From Bradyrhizobium sp. CCGUVB4N (GTDB lineage Bacteria; Pseudomonadota; Alphaproteobacteria; Rhizobiales; Xanthobacteraceae): a stretch of 64,000 bases of DNA. The stretch spans positions 992,001 to 1,056,000 of the forward strand of contig NZ_JANADP010000001.1 in assembly GCF_024199945.1 (NCBI RefSeq). Direction: 5' to 3'. The notes under the pieces were generated by a model. That model worked only from the letters and a program-made list of their open reading frames with translations, was not told the origin of the DNA and made no database searches. Below, in pieces: positions 27,378 to 35,175 of this stretch. Each line of letters opens with the position of its first letter. Within the stretch, counting starts at the first letter, position 1. The translations under genes and the position numbers were made by a program.

Positions 27378-28004
27378 ATGAGAGCTTTCGGCGATGCCAC
27401 CAGACGGAATATCGCAGAGGTCTGCGCGTCATTCGCGCGGCTACCCGAAGCGGCCGAGCCGTCGGCGCTGAAGCGCGCCGCGGTGGTGCTGGCGCTCACC
27501 GCATCCCATGACGGCGATGACACTGCGTTTCTGCTGACCAGGCGTGCATCGAGCTTGCGCTCTCATCGCGGTCAGTGGGCGCTGCCGGGCGGACGCTGCG
27601 ACGCCGGCGAGACGCCGGTCGAGGCGGCGCTGCGCGAGCTCGACGAGGAGCTCGCGCTCAGGCTTCCCGCTGACGCGGTGCTCGGTCTGCTCGACGATTA
27701 TCCGACGCGCTCCGGTTATCTGATCACGCCGGTCGTGGTCTGGGCTGCCGAGAGCAATGCCATCACGCCGAATCCGGACGAGGTCGCCTCGGTCCATCGC
27801 ATCGCGCTCGACACGATCGAGCGCGACGATGCCTTCGATTTCACGGATATCCCCGAAAGCAGCCGTCGCGTGATCCGCTTCCATCACCGGATGAGCCTGA
27901 TCCATGCGCCGACGGCGGCGCTGATCTACCAGTTCCGCGAGGTGCTGGCGGGCCGGCAGACCCGCGTCACCGACCTGGAACAGCCGGTTTTCGCCTGGAA
28001 ATGA
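27378..28004 (+). CDS. Nudix hydrolase, CoA pyrophosphatase-like
   Basis: The 208-aa protein carries a Nudix box at about 71-93 (GGRCDAGETPVEAALRELDEEL), with the last Gly of the consensus replaced by Ala. The preceding LLTRRASSLRSHRGQWALPGG resembles the NuBI element (RSxxxxxHxGxxxFPGG) of CoA-cleaving members such as NudL, but with Ala-Leu instead of Phe. It probably cleaves a nucleoside diphosphate linked moiety, perhaps CoA or an acyl-CoA. Its neighbours are a hotdog thioesterase and a secreted protein. Confidence 0.8.
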   Translation: MRAFGDATRRNIAEVCASFARLPEAAEPSALKRAAVVLALTASHDGDDTAFLLTRRASSLRSHRGQWALPGGRCDAGETPVEAALRELDEELALRLPADAVLGLLDDYPTRSGYLITPVVVWAAESNAITPNPDEVASVHRIALDTIERDDAFDFTDIPESSRRVIRFHHRMSLIHAPTAALIYQFREVLAGRQTRVTDLEQPVFAWK

Positions 28005-28057
28005 TGGTAAACGGCGCGTTAACGTGACGGTTACCGGATGCCTGCTAAGAGGGCAGC

Positions 28058-29275
28058 ATGCATCATTCGATTCGAACACATCTGGCGCTGGTTCCACTCG
28101 CGCTCGTCCTGCTCGTTCCCGCCGCGCGTGGCGGCGAGTCCGACGCACTGCCATCAAACGTCAGCAATGCCAACGCCCAGCTGTTGTCGCAGTTCTTTGC
28201 GCAAAGTGGCGGTGCATCGCCGGCGGTGCTCGAATATCGCCGCAAGCTGGCTGAGTACCAGCAGATCCGCGGCGCCTTCGACCAGGAGGCCGGTGCCTAT
28301 TGGAGCCAGGTCTCCGAGAAGCGGAAAGGCCGCAACGCCAAGCGGCGCAGCGGGCAGCAGATCACGCTTGACGATTACATGCTCGACCAGCCGCCGGTCT
28401 ATACCGGGCCGAAGCGGCCGGTGAATCCGGAGCCCGAGGAAACGCCGGAGCGCCCGGCGCGCAAACCGCTTCCGGTGGCCTCCGATCTGCTGCGCGCCGC
28501 GCAGGATCTCTATCAGTTCACGCCGCAGCGCCCCTCAAACGAAGTCGAGTTCAAGCGTGCCTATGCGCGCTACGCGCTCGCTTCCGGGCTGACGCGCGAG
28601 CAGGCGGTGCGGGTCTATTCGTTCGAGACCGGCGGCACCGGCAATTACGACGTGCAGGCCGGCATCGAGCATGGCGGCAAGCGCGCGATCTCGACCGCGA
28701 TGGGCTACAACCAGCTGCTCACCACCAACAGCGTCGAGCTGCTGGCCGAGCAGGGCCATGAGTTCATTCGCGCACTCTCCGACAAGGTGGCGCGCACCTC
28801 GGGGCCGTCGCGGCAGTCGCTCGAGCACAAGCTCAGCGTTCTGAAGAAGATGGTGGCGCATGCGAAGTCGGTGCCCGACACCTGGTCGGAGCACGAGAAG
28901 ATCGGCGACACCGCGCAGGGCTGGGCCATGCATGCGATGGTGCTCGACATCGACATCGGGCCGATGCTGCAGACCCACAAGCTCCTGACCTCGGTGCTGT
29001 TCGCGCGCGCCAAGGGTTACACCCGTCCGCTGACCGCGGCCGAGCTCGAGATGATGAACCTCACCGGCGACGGCACCGGCCTCGACATGGTGACGATGCC
29101 GCAGGCCATGCGCGAGCAGGTGCCGACCTCGAACTTCTTCCAGCGCGGCGGCTACGAGCGCAATCCGGTCGCGATCCGCCACAACACGGTCGCGAAGCTG
29201 CTCGCGGTCACGGATGCGCGGATGGATAGCAACAGCAACAATGCCGGCGCGCGGGAGCTGGCGGCGGCGTTTTAG
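28058..29275 (+). CDS. Secreted protein, possible lysozyme-like fold
   Basis: The 405-aa product has a signal peptide (about 1-26) and a basic, Pro-rich linker (about 85-145). A C-terminal domain (about 150-390) contains VRVYSFETGGTGNYDVQAG and ISTAMGYNQLLTTNSVELL. The Glu followed by a GYNQLL segment recalls the catalytic Glu and GLMQL motif of lytic transglycosylases, so a lysozyme-like fold is possible, but the spacing is unusual and I do not claim an activity. AAGAGGG precedes the start. Confidence 0.65.
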   Translation: MHHSIRTHLALVPLALVLLVPAARGGESDALPSNVSNANAQLLSQFFAQSGGASPAVLEYRRKLAEYQQIRGAFDQEAGAYWSQVSEKRKGRNAKRRSGQQITLDDYMLDQPPVYTGPKRPVNPEPEETPERPARKPLPVASDLLRAAQDLYQFTPQRPSNEVEFKRAYARYALASGLTREQAVRVYSFETGGTGNYDVQAGIEHGGKRAISTAMGYNQLLTTNSVELLAEQGHEFIRALSDKVARTSGPSRQSLEHKLSVLKKMVAHAKSVPDTWSEHEKIGDTAQGWAMHAMVLDIDIGPMLQTHKLLTSVLFARAKGYTRPLTAAELEMMNLTGDGTGLDMVTMPQAMREQVPTSNFFQRGGYERNPVAIRHNTVAKLLAVTDARMDSNSNNAGARELAAAF

Positions 29276-29295
29276 TGCGCTGGGCGAGCTGCCCT

Positions 29296-29437
29296 TCACC
29301 TCGCCCCGCTTGCGGGGAGAGGTCGGATTGCATCGAAGATGCAATCCGGGTGAGGGGGTACAGGTCCGTCGATCATCTCATGCGCGGAGAGAAGCCCCTC
29401 ACCCCAACCCTCTCCCCGTAAGAACGGGGCGAGGGAG
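29296..29437. repeat. Composite inverted intergenic repeat, copy 1
   Basis: The stretch contains two inverted halves, ctcgccccgcttgcggggag (29300-29319) with tgaggggg, and cccctcacccc with ctctccccgtaagaacgggg (29411-29430), around an inner hairpin ggattgcatc/gatgcaatcc. A copy of the same family lies at 58605-58722. It fills the space between two convergent genes. Confidence 0.7.
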
Positions 29438-29456
29438 CGCACCGTGATCGCGTCCC

Positions 29457-29774
29457 CTAGTGGTCCGACCCGAACTTGAACCTGCCATCGCCCTCGAGAT
29501 ATTGCCCGCTGCGCATGTAGAGCTGGCCGTTCTGGCCGATGAAGAACAGCGTGCCTTTGGGGACCTTCTTGGCGCCCTTCAGCAGCTCGCCGGCATTGTT
29601 GGTGCCCATCTTGTAGGAGAAGGTCTTGCCTTCCTTGTCATAGGCATAGCCGGTGTCAGCCTTGAGCTCCCAGGGCGTCGCCGCGTTTTGCGCGCATGCG
29701 GGAGCGGCGAGCGCGCCCAGCGCGGCTGCAATTGCAAATGTCCTGGTCGAAAATGCCATCATTGAAAACGCCAT
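29457..29774 (-). CDS. Small secreted hypothetical protein, 105 aa
   Basis: The product has a signal peptide (MAFSMMAFSTRTFAIAAALGALAAPACA) and a mature part of about 75 residues with TPWELKADTGYAYDKEGKTF and FFIGQNGQLYMRSGQYLEG. I do not recognise the family; a beta-rich fold is likely. The ATG at 29774 has GGGAGG 8 bases upstream; the longer open frame to 29819 was rejected. It converges with the gene at 28058-29275. Confidence 0.7.
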   Translation of the reverse strand: MAFSMMAFSTRTFAIAAALGALAAPACAQNAATPWELKADTGYAYDKEGKTFSYKMGTNNAGELLKGAKKVPKGTLFFIGQNGQLYMRSGQYLEGDGRFKFGSDH

Positions 29775-29968
29775 CGGTCCATCCTCCCCGTCGTTGGGGT
29801 GCCGGTTTGAACAAATCACGAACGACGTTTCCGGGTCAATCCGCGATGACGCCGCAGCGCATCACGTCCCGCCCAGCAGTTTGTGATTTTCCCTTCGTCC
29901 CCTCGCGACTATGTTCCGCTTTCAGTCTAGAACGCAACACGACAAAGATATTGGTGGGGATGATTCGA

Positions 29969-30448
29969 ATGCGCCACGTCATGAAATTTTGCTGGATTGC
30001 CGGGTTGTCGCTGACGGCGCTCGCGCCGGACGCCTGGGCCGATGACTTCCAGCTCAGCCACAACCAGCGGATTTCGTGCAGCCGCGGCCTTGCCCCGGGC
30101 AAGCTCAACACCGCAACCTGCAAGTCCTACACCTATCTCTTCAACAGCAAGACCTCGGAATATTTCCGCTGCCAGGTCTCGCTGGCGCTGACCCGCGACA
30201 ACAAGGAAGTCATCAACGTCCAGACCGACGGTGGCTGCACCAAGAAGCCGCGCATCTTCGAGACCGACGGGCACTATGATTTCGACGCGACCGAGACCGA
30301 GCCGCCGAACACCAACTCGTTCTTCGGTCCCGGCGGCTACTCGATCTGGGCCGCCGACATGGCCGCACAGAAGATCCGCGGCTGCATCACTATCTCCTCC
30401 GGCCTCGGCTCCGACATCTCCAAGTGCCTGGACATGACGTTTCAGTAA
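29969..30448 (+). CDS. Secreted hypothetical protein, 159 aa
   Basis: The signal peptide (MRHVMKFCWIAGLSLTALAPDAWA) is followed by a mature domain with seven cysteines, including ISCSRG, ATCKSY, FRCQVS, GGCTKK and ISKCLDM. Several disulfides are likely in the periplasm. No family is recognised. The ATG at 29969 was chosen because GGGGA lies 8 bases upstream; an ATG at 29960 is also open. The gene stands alone, 198 bases before the TRAP receptor gene. Confidence 0.65.
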   Translation: MRHVMKFCWIAGLSLTALAPDAWADDFQLSHNQRISCSRGLAPGKLNTATCKSYTYLFNSKTSEYFRCQVSLALTRDNKEVINVQTDGGCTKKPRIFETDGHYDFDATETEPPNTNSFFGPGGYSIWAADMAAQKIRGCITISSGLGSDISKCLDMTFQ

Positions 30449-30646
30449 CGGTTCGCCGGTGACGGCTTTCTAACGAGCGCGAGGCGCACGCCGGCGATCC
30501 GGCTGCGCCACGTCGCCGCACCCAGCGGGTTCCATCAAAACGCAGCTAAAACAGGGGCTTCCGCAGCCCTGTTGTGCCTTTTGGATGGGTTGACCCGCCC
30601 TCCTCATCCGGCCAATTTCGCCGCCGGTTTGGGGAGAATAACAACC

Positions 30647-31594
30647 ATGAAACGTACGTTTATCGGCGCGGCCGCGGCTTTTGCTCTGGCGGCGTCGGCA
30701 CCTTGCGCGCATGCGCAGTCCTTCATCAACGTGCTGACCGGGGGCACCTCCGGCGTCTACTACCCGCTCGGCGTCGCAATCGGGAAGATCTACGGCGACA
30801 AGATTCCGAACGTGAAGACGCAGGTGCAGGCCACCAAGGCGTCGGTCGAGAATCTCATCCTGCTGCAGCAGGGCCGTGGCGAAATCGCCTTCACGCTGGG
30901 CGACTCGCTGAAGGCCGCCTGGGAGGGCGAGGAGGAGGCCGGCTTCAAGACCAAGCTCGACAAGCTCAGGACCATCGGCGCGATCTATCCGAACTACATC
31001 CAGATCGTCGCGACCGCGGAGAGCGGCATCAAGACGCTGGCCGATCTCAAGGGCAAGAGCCTCTCGGTCGGCGCGCCGAAATCGGGCACCGAGCTGAACT
31101 CGCGCGCGATCCTGGCCGCCGCCGGCATGACCTACAAGGATCTCGGCAAGGTCGAATATCTGCCGTTCGCCGAATCCGTCGACCTCATGAAGAACCGCCA
31201 GCTTGGCGCGACCTTGCAGTCGGCCGGCCTCGGCGTCGCCTCGCTGAAGGACCTGTCGACCTCGGCCTCGATCAACGTCGTAGCCGTGCCGAAGGAGACC
31301 GTCGACAAGATCGGCCCGCCCTTCATCTCGGCGACGATCCCGGCCAACACCTATACCGGCCAGGACAAGGACGTGCCGACCGCGGCCGTGGTCAACTATC
31401 TCGTCACCAGCTCGGCCGTGTCCGACGACCTTGCCTATCAGATGACGAAGCTGGTCTACGAGTCGCTCCCCGAGCTCGCCAACGCACATGCGGCCGGCAA
31501 GGAGATCAAGCTCGAGACGGCCGCCACCGGCAGCCCGATCCCGCTGCATCCCGGCGCGATCCGCTATTACAAGGAAAAAGGGCTGATCAAGTAA
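30647..31594 (+). CDS. TAXI-family TRAP transporter solute receptor
   Basis: The 315-aa protein has a signal peptide cleaved after AHA (residue 23) and starts its mature part with FINVLTGGTSGVYYPLGVAIG, the hallmark of TAXI receptors. Further typical parts are KASVENLILLQQGRGEIAF and DLKGKSLSVGAPKSGTELNSR. It binds a small organic acid, perhaps glutamate or a related compound, in the periplasm and delivers it to the fused TRAP permease encoded 200 bases downstream. GGGGAG precedes the start. Confidence 0.92.
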   Translation: MKRTFIGAAAAFALAASAPCAHAQSFINVLTGGTSGVYYPLGVAIGKIYGDKIPNVKTQVQATKASVENLILLQQGRGEIAFTLGDSLKAAWEGEEEAGFKTKLDKLRTIGAIYPNYIQIVATAESGIKTLADLKGKSLSVGAPKSGTELNSRAILAAAGMTYKDLGKVEYLPFAESVDLMKNRQLGATLQSAGLGVASLKDLSTSASINVVAVPKETVDKIGPPFISATIPANTYTGQDKDVPTAAVVNYLVTSSAVSDDLAYQMTKLVYESLPELANAHAAGKEIKLETAATGSPIPLHPGAIRYYKEKGLIK

Positions 31595-31611
31595 GGTCGG
31601 CTCTCTCCACG

Positions 31612-31735
31612 TCGTCATGCCCGGGCTTGTCCCGCCTGCGCGGCCGAAGTCGCTTCGGCGAGGCGAAAGCCCGGGCATCCACGTTCTTGGAGGCGCCGTA
31701 AGGCGTGGATGGCCGGGACAAGTCCGGCCATGACG
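31612..31735. repeat. Composite inverted repeat inside the TRAP operon
   Basis: Near-inverted ends, cgtcatgcccgggcttgtcc and ggacaagtccggccatgacg, enclose a second copy of cccgggcatccacg and an inner gccgaagtcgcttcggc hairpin. It lies between the receptor and permease genes and could stabilise the receptor message 3' end, as similar repeats do in other operons; that role is inferred. Confidence 0.65.
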
Positions 31736-31794
31736 GTCCGATTGGATCGTGTTGCTGCTATAATTGAATGGGCTTGGACTGGGGCGATTTGAAA

Positions 31795-33909
31795 ATGTTG
31801 GAAAAGGCAGACGGCGCAGAAGCTGCGCCCATCAAGGTTGAGTTCGACAATTTCGAGCATGGTTTTCCGGAAGGCTTTGGCCCGGGTTGGTGGGGGACGC
31901 TCGCCTACTGGATCGGCATCGCCTTTGCGACCTTCCAGCTCTATGTCGCCGCCTTCAACTATCTGCCGAGCCAGGTGGTGCGCGGCGTCCATGTCGGCTT
32001 CCTGGTCCTGCTCACGTTCGGCTTGATCGCCAATTTCACCGCGAAGAGCAACGCAGGCCGTGCGCTCGGCTGGGTGATCGGCGGCGCCGGATTCTTCTGC
32101 GGGCTCTATCAATGGATCTTCTACGCCGATTTGATCGCGCGCGATGGCGATCCGACCAGGCTTGATCTCGCGGTCGGCACGCTGCTCGCGGTCCTGATCT
32201 TCGAAGGCACGCGGCGCCTGATGGGCGCGGCGCTGCCGCTGATGTGCGGCGCCTGCCTCCTCTACTGGTTCTTCGGGCAGTATCTGCCGTCGCCGCTGAA
32301 TCATCGCGGTTATGATTTCGACCAGATCGTCACGCATCTGTCCTACGGCACCGAAGGCTTCTACGGCGTGCCGATCTACGTCTCGGCGACCTACATCTTC
32401 CTGTTCATCCTGTTCGGCTCGTTCCTGGAGCGCGCCGGCATGATCCAGCTCTTCACCGACGTCTCGCTCGGTCTGTTCGGCCGCACCCGCGGGGGACCTG
32501 CGAAGGTCGCGGTGTTTGCCTCGGGCATGATGGGCACGATCTCCGGCTCCGGCGTCGCCAACGTCGTCACCGTCGGCCAGTTCACGATTCCCTTGATGAT
32601 CAAGTTCGGCTACCGCCGCGCCTTCGCGGCCGGCGTCGAGGCGACGGCCTCGATGGGCGGGCAGATCATGCCGCCGGTGATGGGCGCCGTCGCCTTCATC
32701 ATGGCGGAGACGCTCGGCGTCCAGTATTCGGAGATCGTCAAGGCCGCCGCAATTCCGGCGGTGCTCTACTTCGCCTCGGCGTTCTGGATGGTGCATCTCG
32801 AAGCCGGCAAGCACGGCCTCGTCGGCATGAAGCGCTCGGAAATCCCGAGCGCCTGGCGGGCGCTGGTGACGCGCTGGTACCTCGTGCTGCCGCTTGCAGC
32901 CCTGGTCTACATGCTGTTCGAGGGCTTTACCCCGCTCTATGCCGGCAGCATGGGCCTCGCGCTCACCGTGACGTTGATCCTGGGCGCCAGCATCACGGCC
33001 GGCGCGTCTTCCATGGTGATCCGCACCATCTTCTGGGTCGGGCTCGCGCTGGTCGTGGCGGCGCTGTCGCGCGACGGCCTGCAGATCGTGCCGGTCGCCA
33101 GCGTCGTCGTCGCGCTGATCGTGATCACCGCATTCATCCGCGGCGGTCTCAAGGCTCTGCGTGAGTGCCGCGATGCTCTGGCCGAGAGCGCAAAATCCGC
33201 CATCACCGTCGGCATGGCCTGCGCCATCGTCGGCGTCATCATCGGCATGATGTCGCAGACCGGTGTCGGCACCATCTTCGGCAGCTGGGTGATCGGGCTC
33301 GGCGAGAAGAGCCTGTTCCTGGCGCTGATCATGACCATGCTGCTGTCGATCCTGCTCGGCACCGGCATCCCGACCATCCCGACCTACATCATCACCGCAG
33401 CCCTCGCGGCACCCGCGCTGGCCAAACTCGGTGTGCCCCTGATCGCGAGCCACATGTTCGCATTCTACTACGGCATCATGGCCGACCTCTCGCCGCCGGT
33501 GGCGCTCGCGGCGCTGGCGGCAGCTCCGATCGCGAAGGAGAATCCGGACAAGATCGGCTGGGAGGCGATGCGCATCGCGCTCGCCGGCTACGTCATCCCC
33601 TTCATCTTCGTCTATTCGCCGGCGCTGATGCTGCAGGCCGGCGATCCCATGGCGGCGAAGCTCGGCTTCTATGGCGCGGTGGCGCTCGCGACCTTCAAGG
33701 CGCTGGTGGCGATCGCGCTGTTCGGCATGGTCGCGATCGGCTTCCTGTTCACACGGTTGTCGCTGCTCGAGCGCGTTGTCGCGCTCGGCGCCGCGTTGTG
33801 TCTGCTCGGAGACTTCCCGTTCAGCGACACCGCGGGTTTCGTGCTCTCGGCGGCGCTGGTGCTGTGGCAGTGGCGGCAGCGTCCGCCCGCCGTGGTCGAG
33901 GCGGTGTGA
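31795..33909 (+). CDS. TRAP transporter fused permease (DctQ-DctM)
   Basis: The 704-aa membrane protein combines a small DctQ-like N-terminal part (about 40-170, four helices) with a large DctM domain (about 180-690). The DctM part includes GMMGTISGSGVANVVTVGQFTIP and VEATASMGGQIMPPVMGAVAF, which are typical of TAXI-linked permeases. It uses an ion gradient to import the receptor's ligand. The ATG at 31795 was chosen for GGGGCG upstream; another ATG at 31768 lacks a ribosome binding site. Its stop overlaps the DUF1850 gene in GTGA. Confidence 0.92.
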   Translation: MLEKADGAEAAPIKVEFDNFEHGFPEGFGPGWWGTLAYWIGIAFATFQLYVAAFNYLPSQVVRGVHVGFLVLLTFGLIANFTAKSNAGRALGWVIGGAGFFCGLYQWIFYADLIARDGDPTRLDLAVGTLLAVLIFEGTRRLMGAALPLMCGACLLYWFFGQYLPSPLNHRGYDFDQIVTHLSYGTEGFYGVPIYVSATYIFLFILFGSFLERAGMIQLFTDVSLGLFGRTRGGPAKVAVFASGMMGTISGSGVANVVTVGQFTIPLMIKFGYRRAFAAGVEATASMGGQIMPPVMGAVAFIMAETLGVQYSEIVKAAAIPAVLYFASAFWMVHLEAGKHGLVGMKRSEIPSAWRALVTRWYLVLPLAALVYMLFEGFTPLYAGSMGLALTVTLILGASITAGASSMVIRTIFWVGLALVVAALSRDGLQIVPVASVVVALIVITAFIRGGLKALRECRDALAESAKSAITVGMACAIVGVIIGMMSQTGVGTIFGSWVIGLGEKSLFLALIMTMLLSILLGTGIPTIPTYIITAALAAPALAKLGVPLIASHMFAFYYGIMADLSPPVALAALAAAPIAKENPDKIGWEAMRIALAGYVIPFIFVYSPALMLQAGDPMAAKLGFYGAVALATFKALVAIALFGMVAIGFLFTRLSLLERVVALGAALCLLGDFPFSDTAGFVLSAALVLWQWRQRPPAVVEAV

Positions 33910-34289
33910 GCCTCTGCCTTGCAACAGCCGGGGCTGTGAAGGCGCTGGCGCTATCCGCGTTCACGCTCGCGTGGACGCATTCGATCGCGAAGGTCGAGTG
34001 GCAGGAAGACTGGCGCGTCACGCCTGCCGGCCTCGAACTGGTGCAGGCGCGCGTCAAGGGCACCGGTCCCGGCATGGAGCCGCCGCCCGAGGCGCGTCTC
34101 GTCGACGGCTGGTTTCAATGGAGGCCTGCGCGCGCGCCGATGCCGGAAGTCGTGCTCGGCAATTCCGGCGCGGCCGGCGAATGGCGGCTATGCCATGACG
34201 GGACGTGCCGGACATTGTCCGAGATTGTCGGCCACGCAATCGGTGCTAACGTCACCAAGATGAGCATCTGCGACGAACAGCAGAAATAA
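33906..34289 (+). CDS. DUF1850 protein, TRAP-associated
   Basis: The 127-aa protein has a short hydrophobic N-terminus (LALSAFTLAWTHSI) and the DUF1850 pattern HSIAKVEWQEDWRVTPAGLEL, ARVKGTGPGMEPP and DGWFQWRP. DUF1850 genes regularly accompany TAXI TRAP systems, and here the GTG start overlaps the permease stop by 4 bases, so coupling is strong. The protein may assist the transporter at the membrane or in the periplasm; its role is unknown. It is followed after 12 bases by an SDR gene. Confidence 0.82.
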   Translation: MSLCLATAGAVKALALSAFTLAWTHSIAKVEWQEDWRVTPAGLELVQARVKGTGPGMEPPPEARLVDGWFQWRPARAPMPEVVLGNSGAAGEWRLCHDGTCRTLSEIVGHAIGANVTKMSICDEQQK

Positions 34290-34301
34290 GGGAGACACGC
34301 G

Positions 34302-35108
34302 ATGGACCGGCTCAAGGGCAAGGTTGCGATGGTTGTGGGCGCCGGCTCGATCGGACCCGGTTGGGGCAACGGCAAGGCGACCGCGGTGAGCTTTGCGCGC
34401 GAGGGCGCGCAGGTGTTCTGCGTCGACCGCAACGGCGCTGCCGCCGAGGAGACCGCCAAGATCATCGCCGGCGAAGGCGGCAAGGCGACGGCGTTCACGG
34501 CGGACGTTGCGCGACATGCCGAGATCGAGGGAATGGTGGCGGCCTGCCTGAAGGCCTATGGCCGCATCGACGTGCTCGACAACAATGTCGGCATCGCCGA
34601 GATCGGCAGCGTGGTCGACCTCGACGAAGAGAACTGGGACCGCGTCTTCACCGTCAACCTCAAGAGCGCCTATCTTGCCATGAAGCACGTCGTCCCTGTG
34701 ATGGTGAAGCAGGGCGGCGGCTCCATCATCAACATCTCCTCGATCGCCTCGATCCGCCATGTCGGAATCTCCTATGTCAGCTACAACGCTAGCAAGGCAG
34801 CGATGAACCAGCTGACGCGCTCCACCGCGATCGAGTTCGCCAAGAGCCATGTGCGGGTGAATGCGATCCTGCCCGGCCTGATGAAGACGCCGATGGTGGA
34901 GCATTCCGCCGGCCTCGCCAACAGCTATGCCAAGGGCGACGTCGAGGCGATGTGGCGCGCCCGCGATGCGCAGGTGCCGATGGGCCACATGGGCGAGGCT
35001 TGGGACGTCGCCAACGCCGCACTGTTCCTGGCGTCGGACGAGTCGAAATATGTGACGGGGATCGAGCTCGTGGTCGATGGCGGGATCACATGCAAGGCGG
35101 GGGCGTAG
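34302..35108 (+). CDS. SDR-family oxidoreductase
   Basis: The 268-aa enzyme has an NAD(P)-binding loop GAGSIGPGWGNGKA near residue 11, an NNVG motif, catalytic Ser in NISSIAS, and the Tyr/Lys pair in YNASK. The end DGGITCKAGA is typical of classical SDR enzymes. The acidic residue in FCVDRN favours NAD. It starts 12 bases after DUF1850 and is probably the last gene of the TRAP operon, so it may oxidise the imported compound. GGGAG precedes the ATG. Confidence 0.9.
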   Translation: MDRLKGKVAMVVGAGSIGPGWGNGKATAVSFAREGAQVFCVDRNGAAAEETAKIIAGEGGKATAFTADVARHAEIEGMVAACLKAYGRIDVLDNNVGIAEIGSVVDLDEENWDRVFTVNLKSAYLAMKHVVPVMVKQGGGSIINISSIASIRHVGISYVSYNASKAAMNQLTRSTAIEFAKSHVRVNAILPGLMKTPMVEHSAGLANSYAKGDVEAMWRARDAQVPMGHMGEAWDVANAALFLASDESKYVTGIELVVDGGITCKAGA

Positions 35109-35120
35109 CTCCAATCTCCG

Positions 35121-35150
35121 CTGTCGTCCCGGCGTTCGCCGGGACGACAG
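35121..35150. repeat. Palindromic intergenic repeat
   Basis: Perfect 14-bp arms, CTGTCGTCCCGGCG and CGCCGGGACGACAG, are separated by two bases. It is the same family as the repeats at 26808-26835 and 43568-43609. It lies between two convergent genes and may also act as a terminator, though no T-run follows. Confidence 0.75.
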
Positions 35151-35175
35151 CGAGTTTGTGGGGCGACCGAAAACA

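Noticed and set aside
31615..33924. Very long minus-strand open frame (769 codons) opposite the TRAP permease
   Set aside because: It is antisense to a well-supported membrane protein gene, and its translation is Arg/His/Asp-rich low-complexity sequence typical of high-GC shadows.
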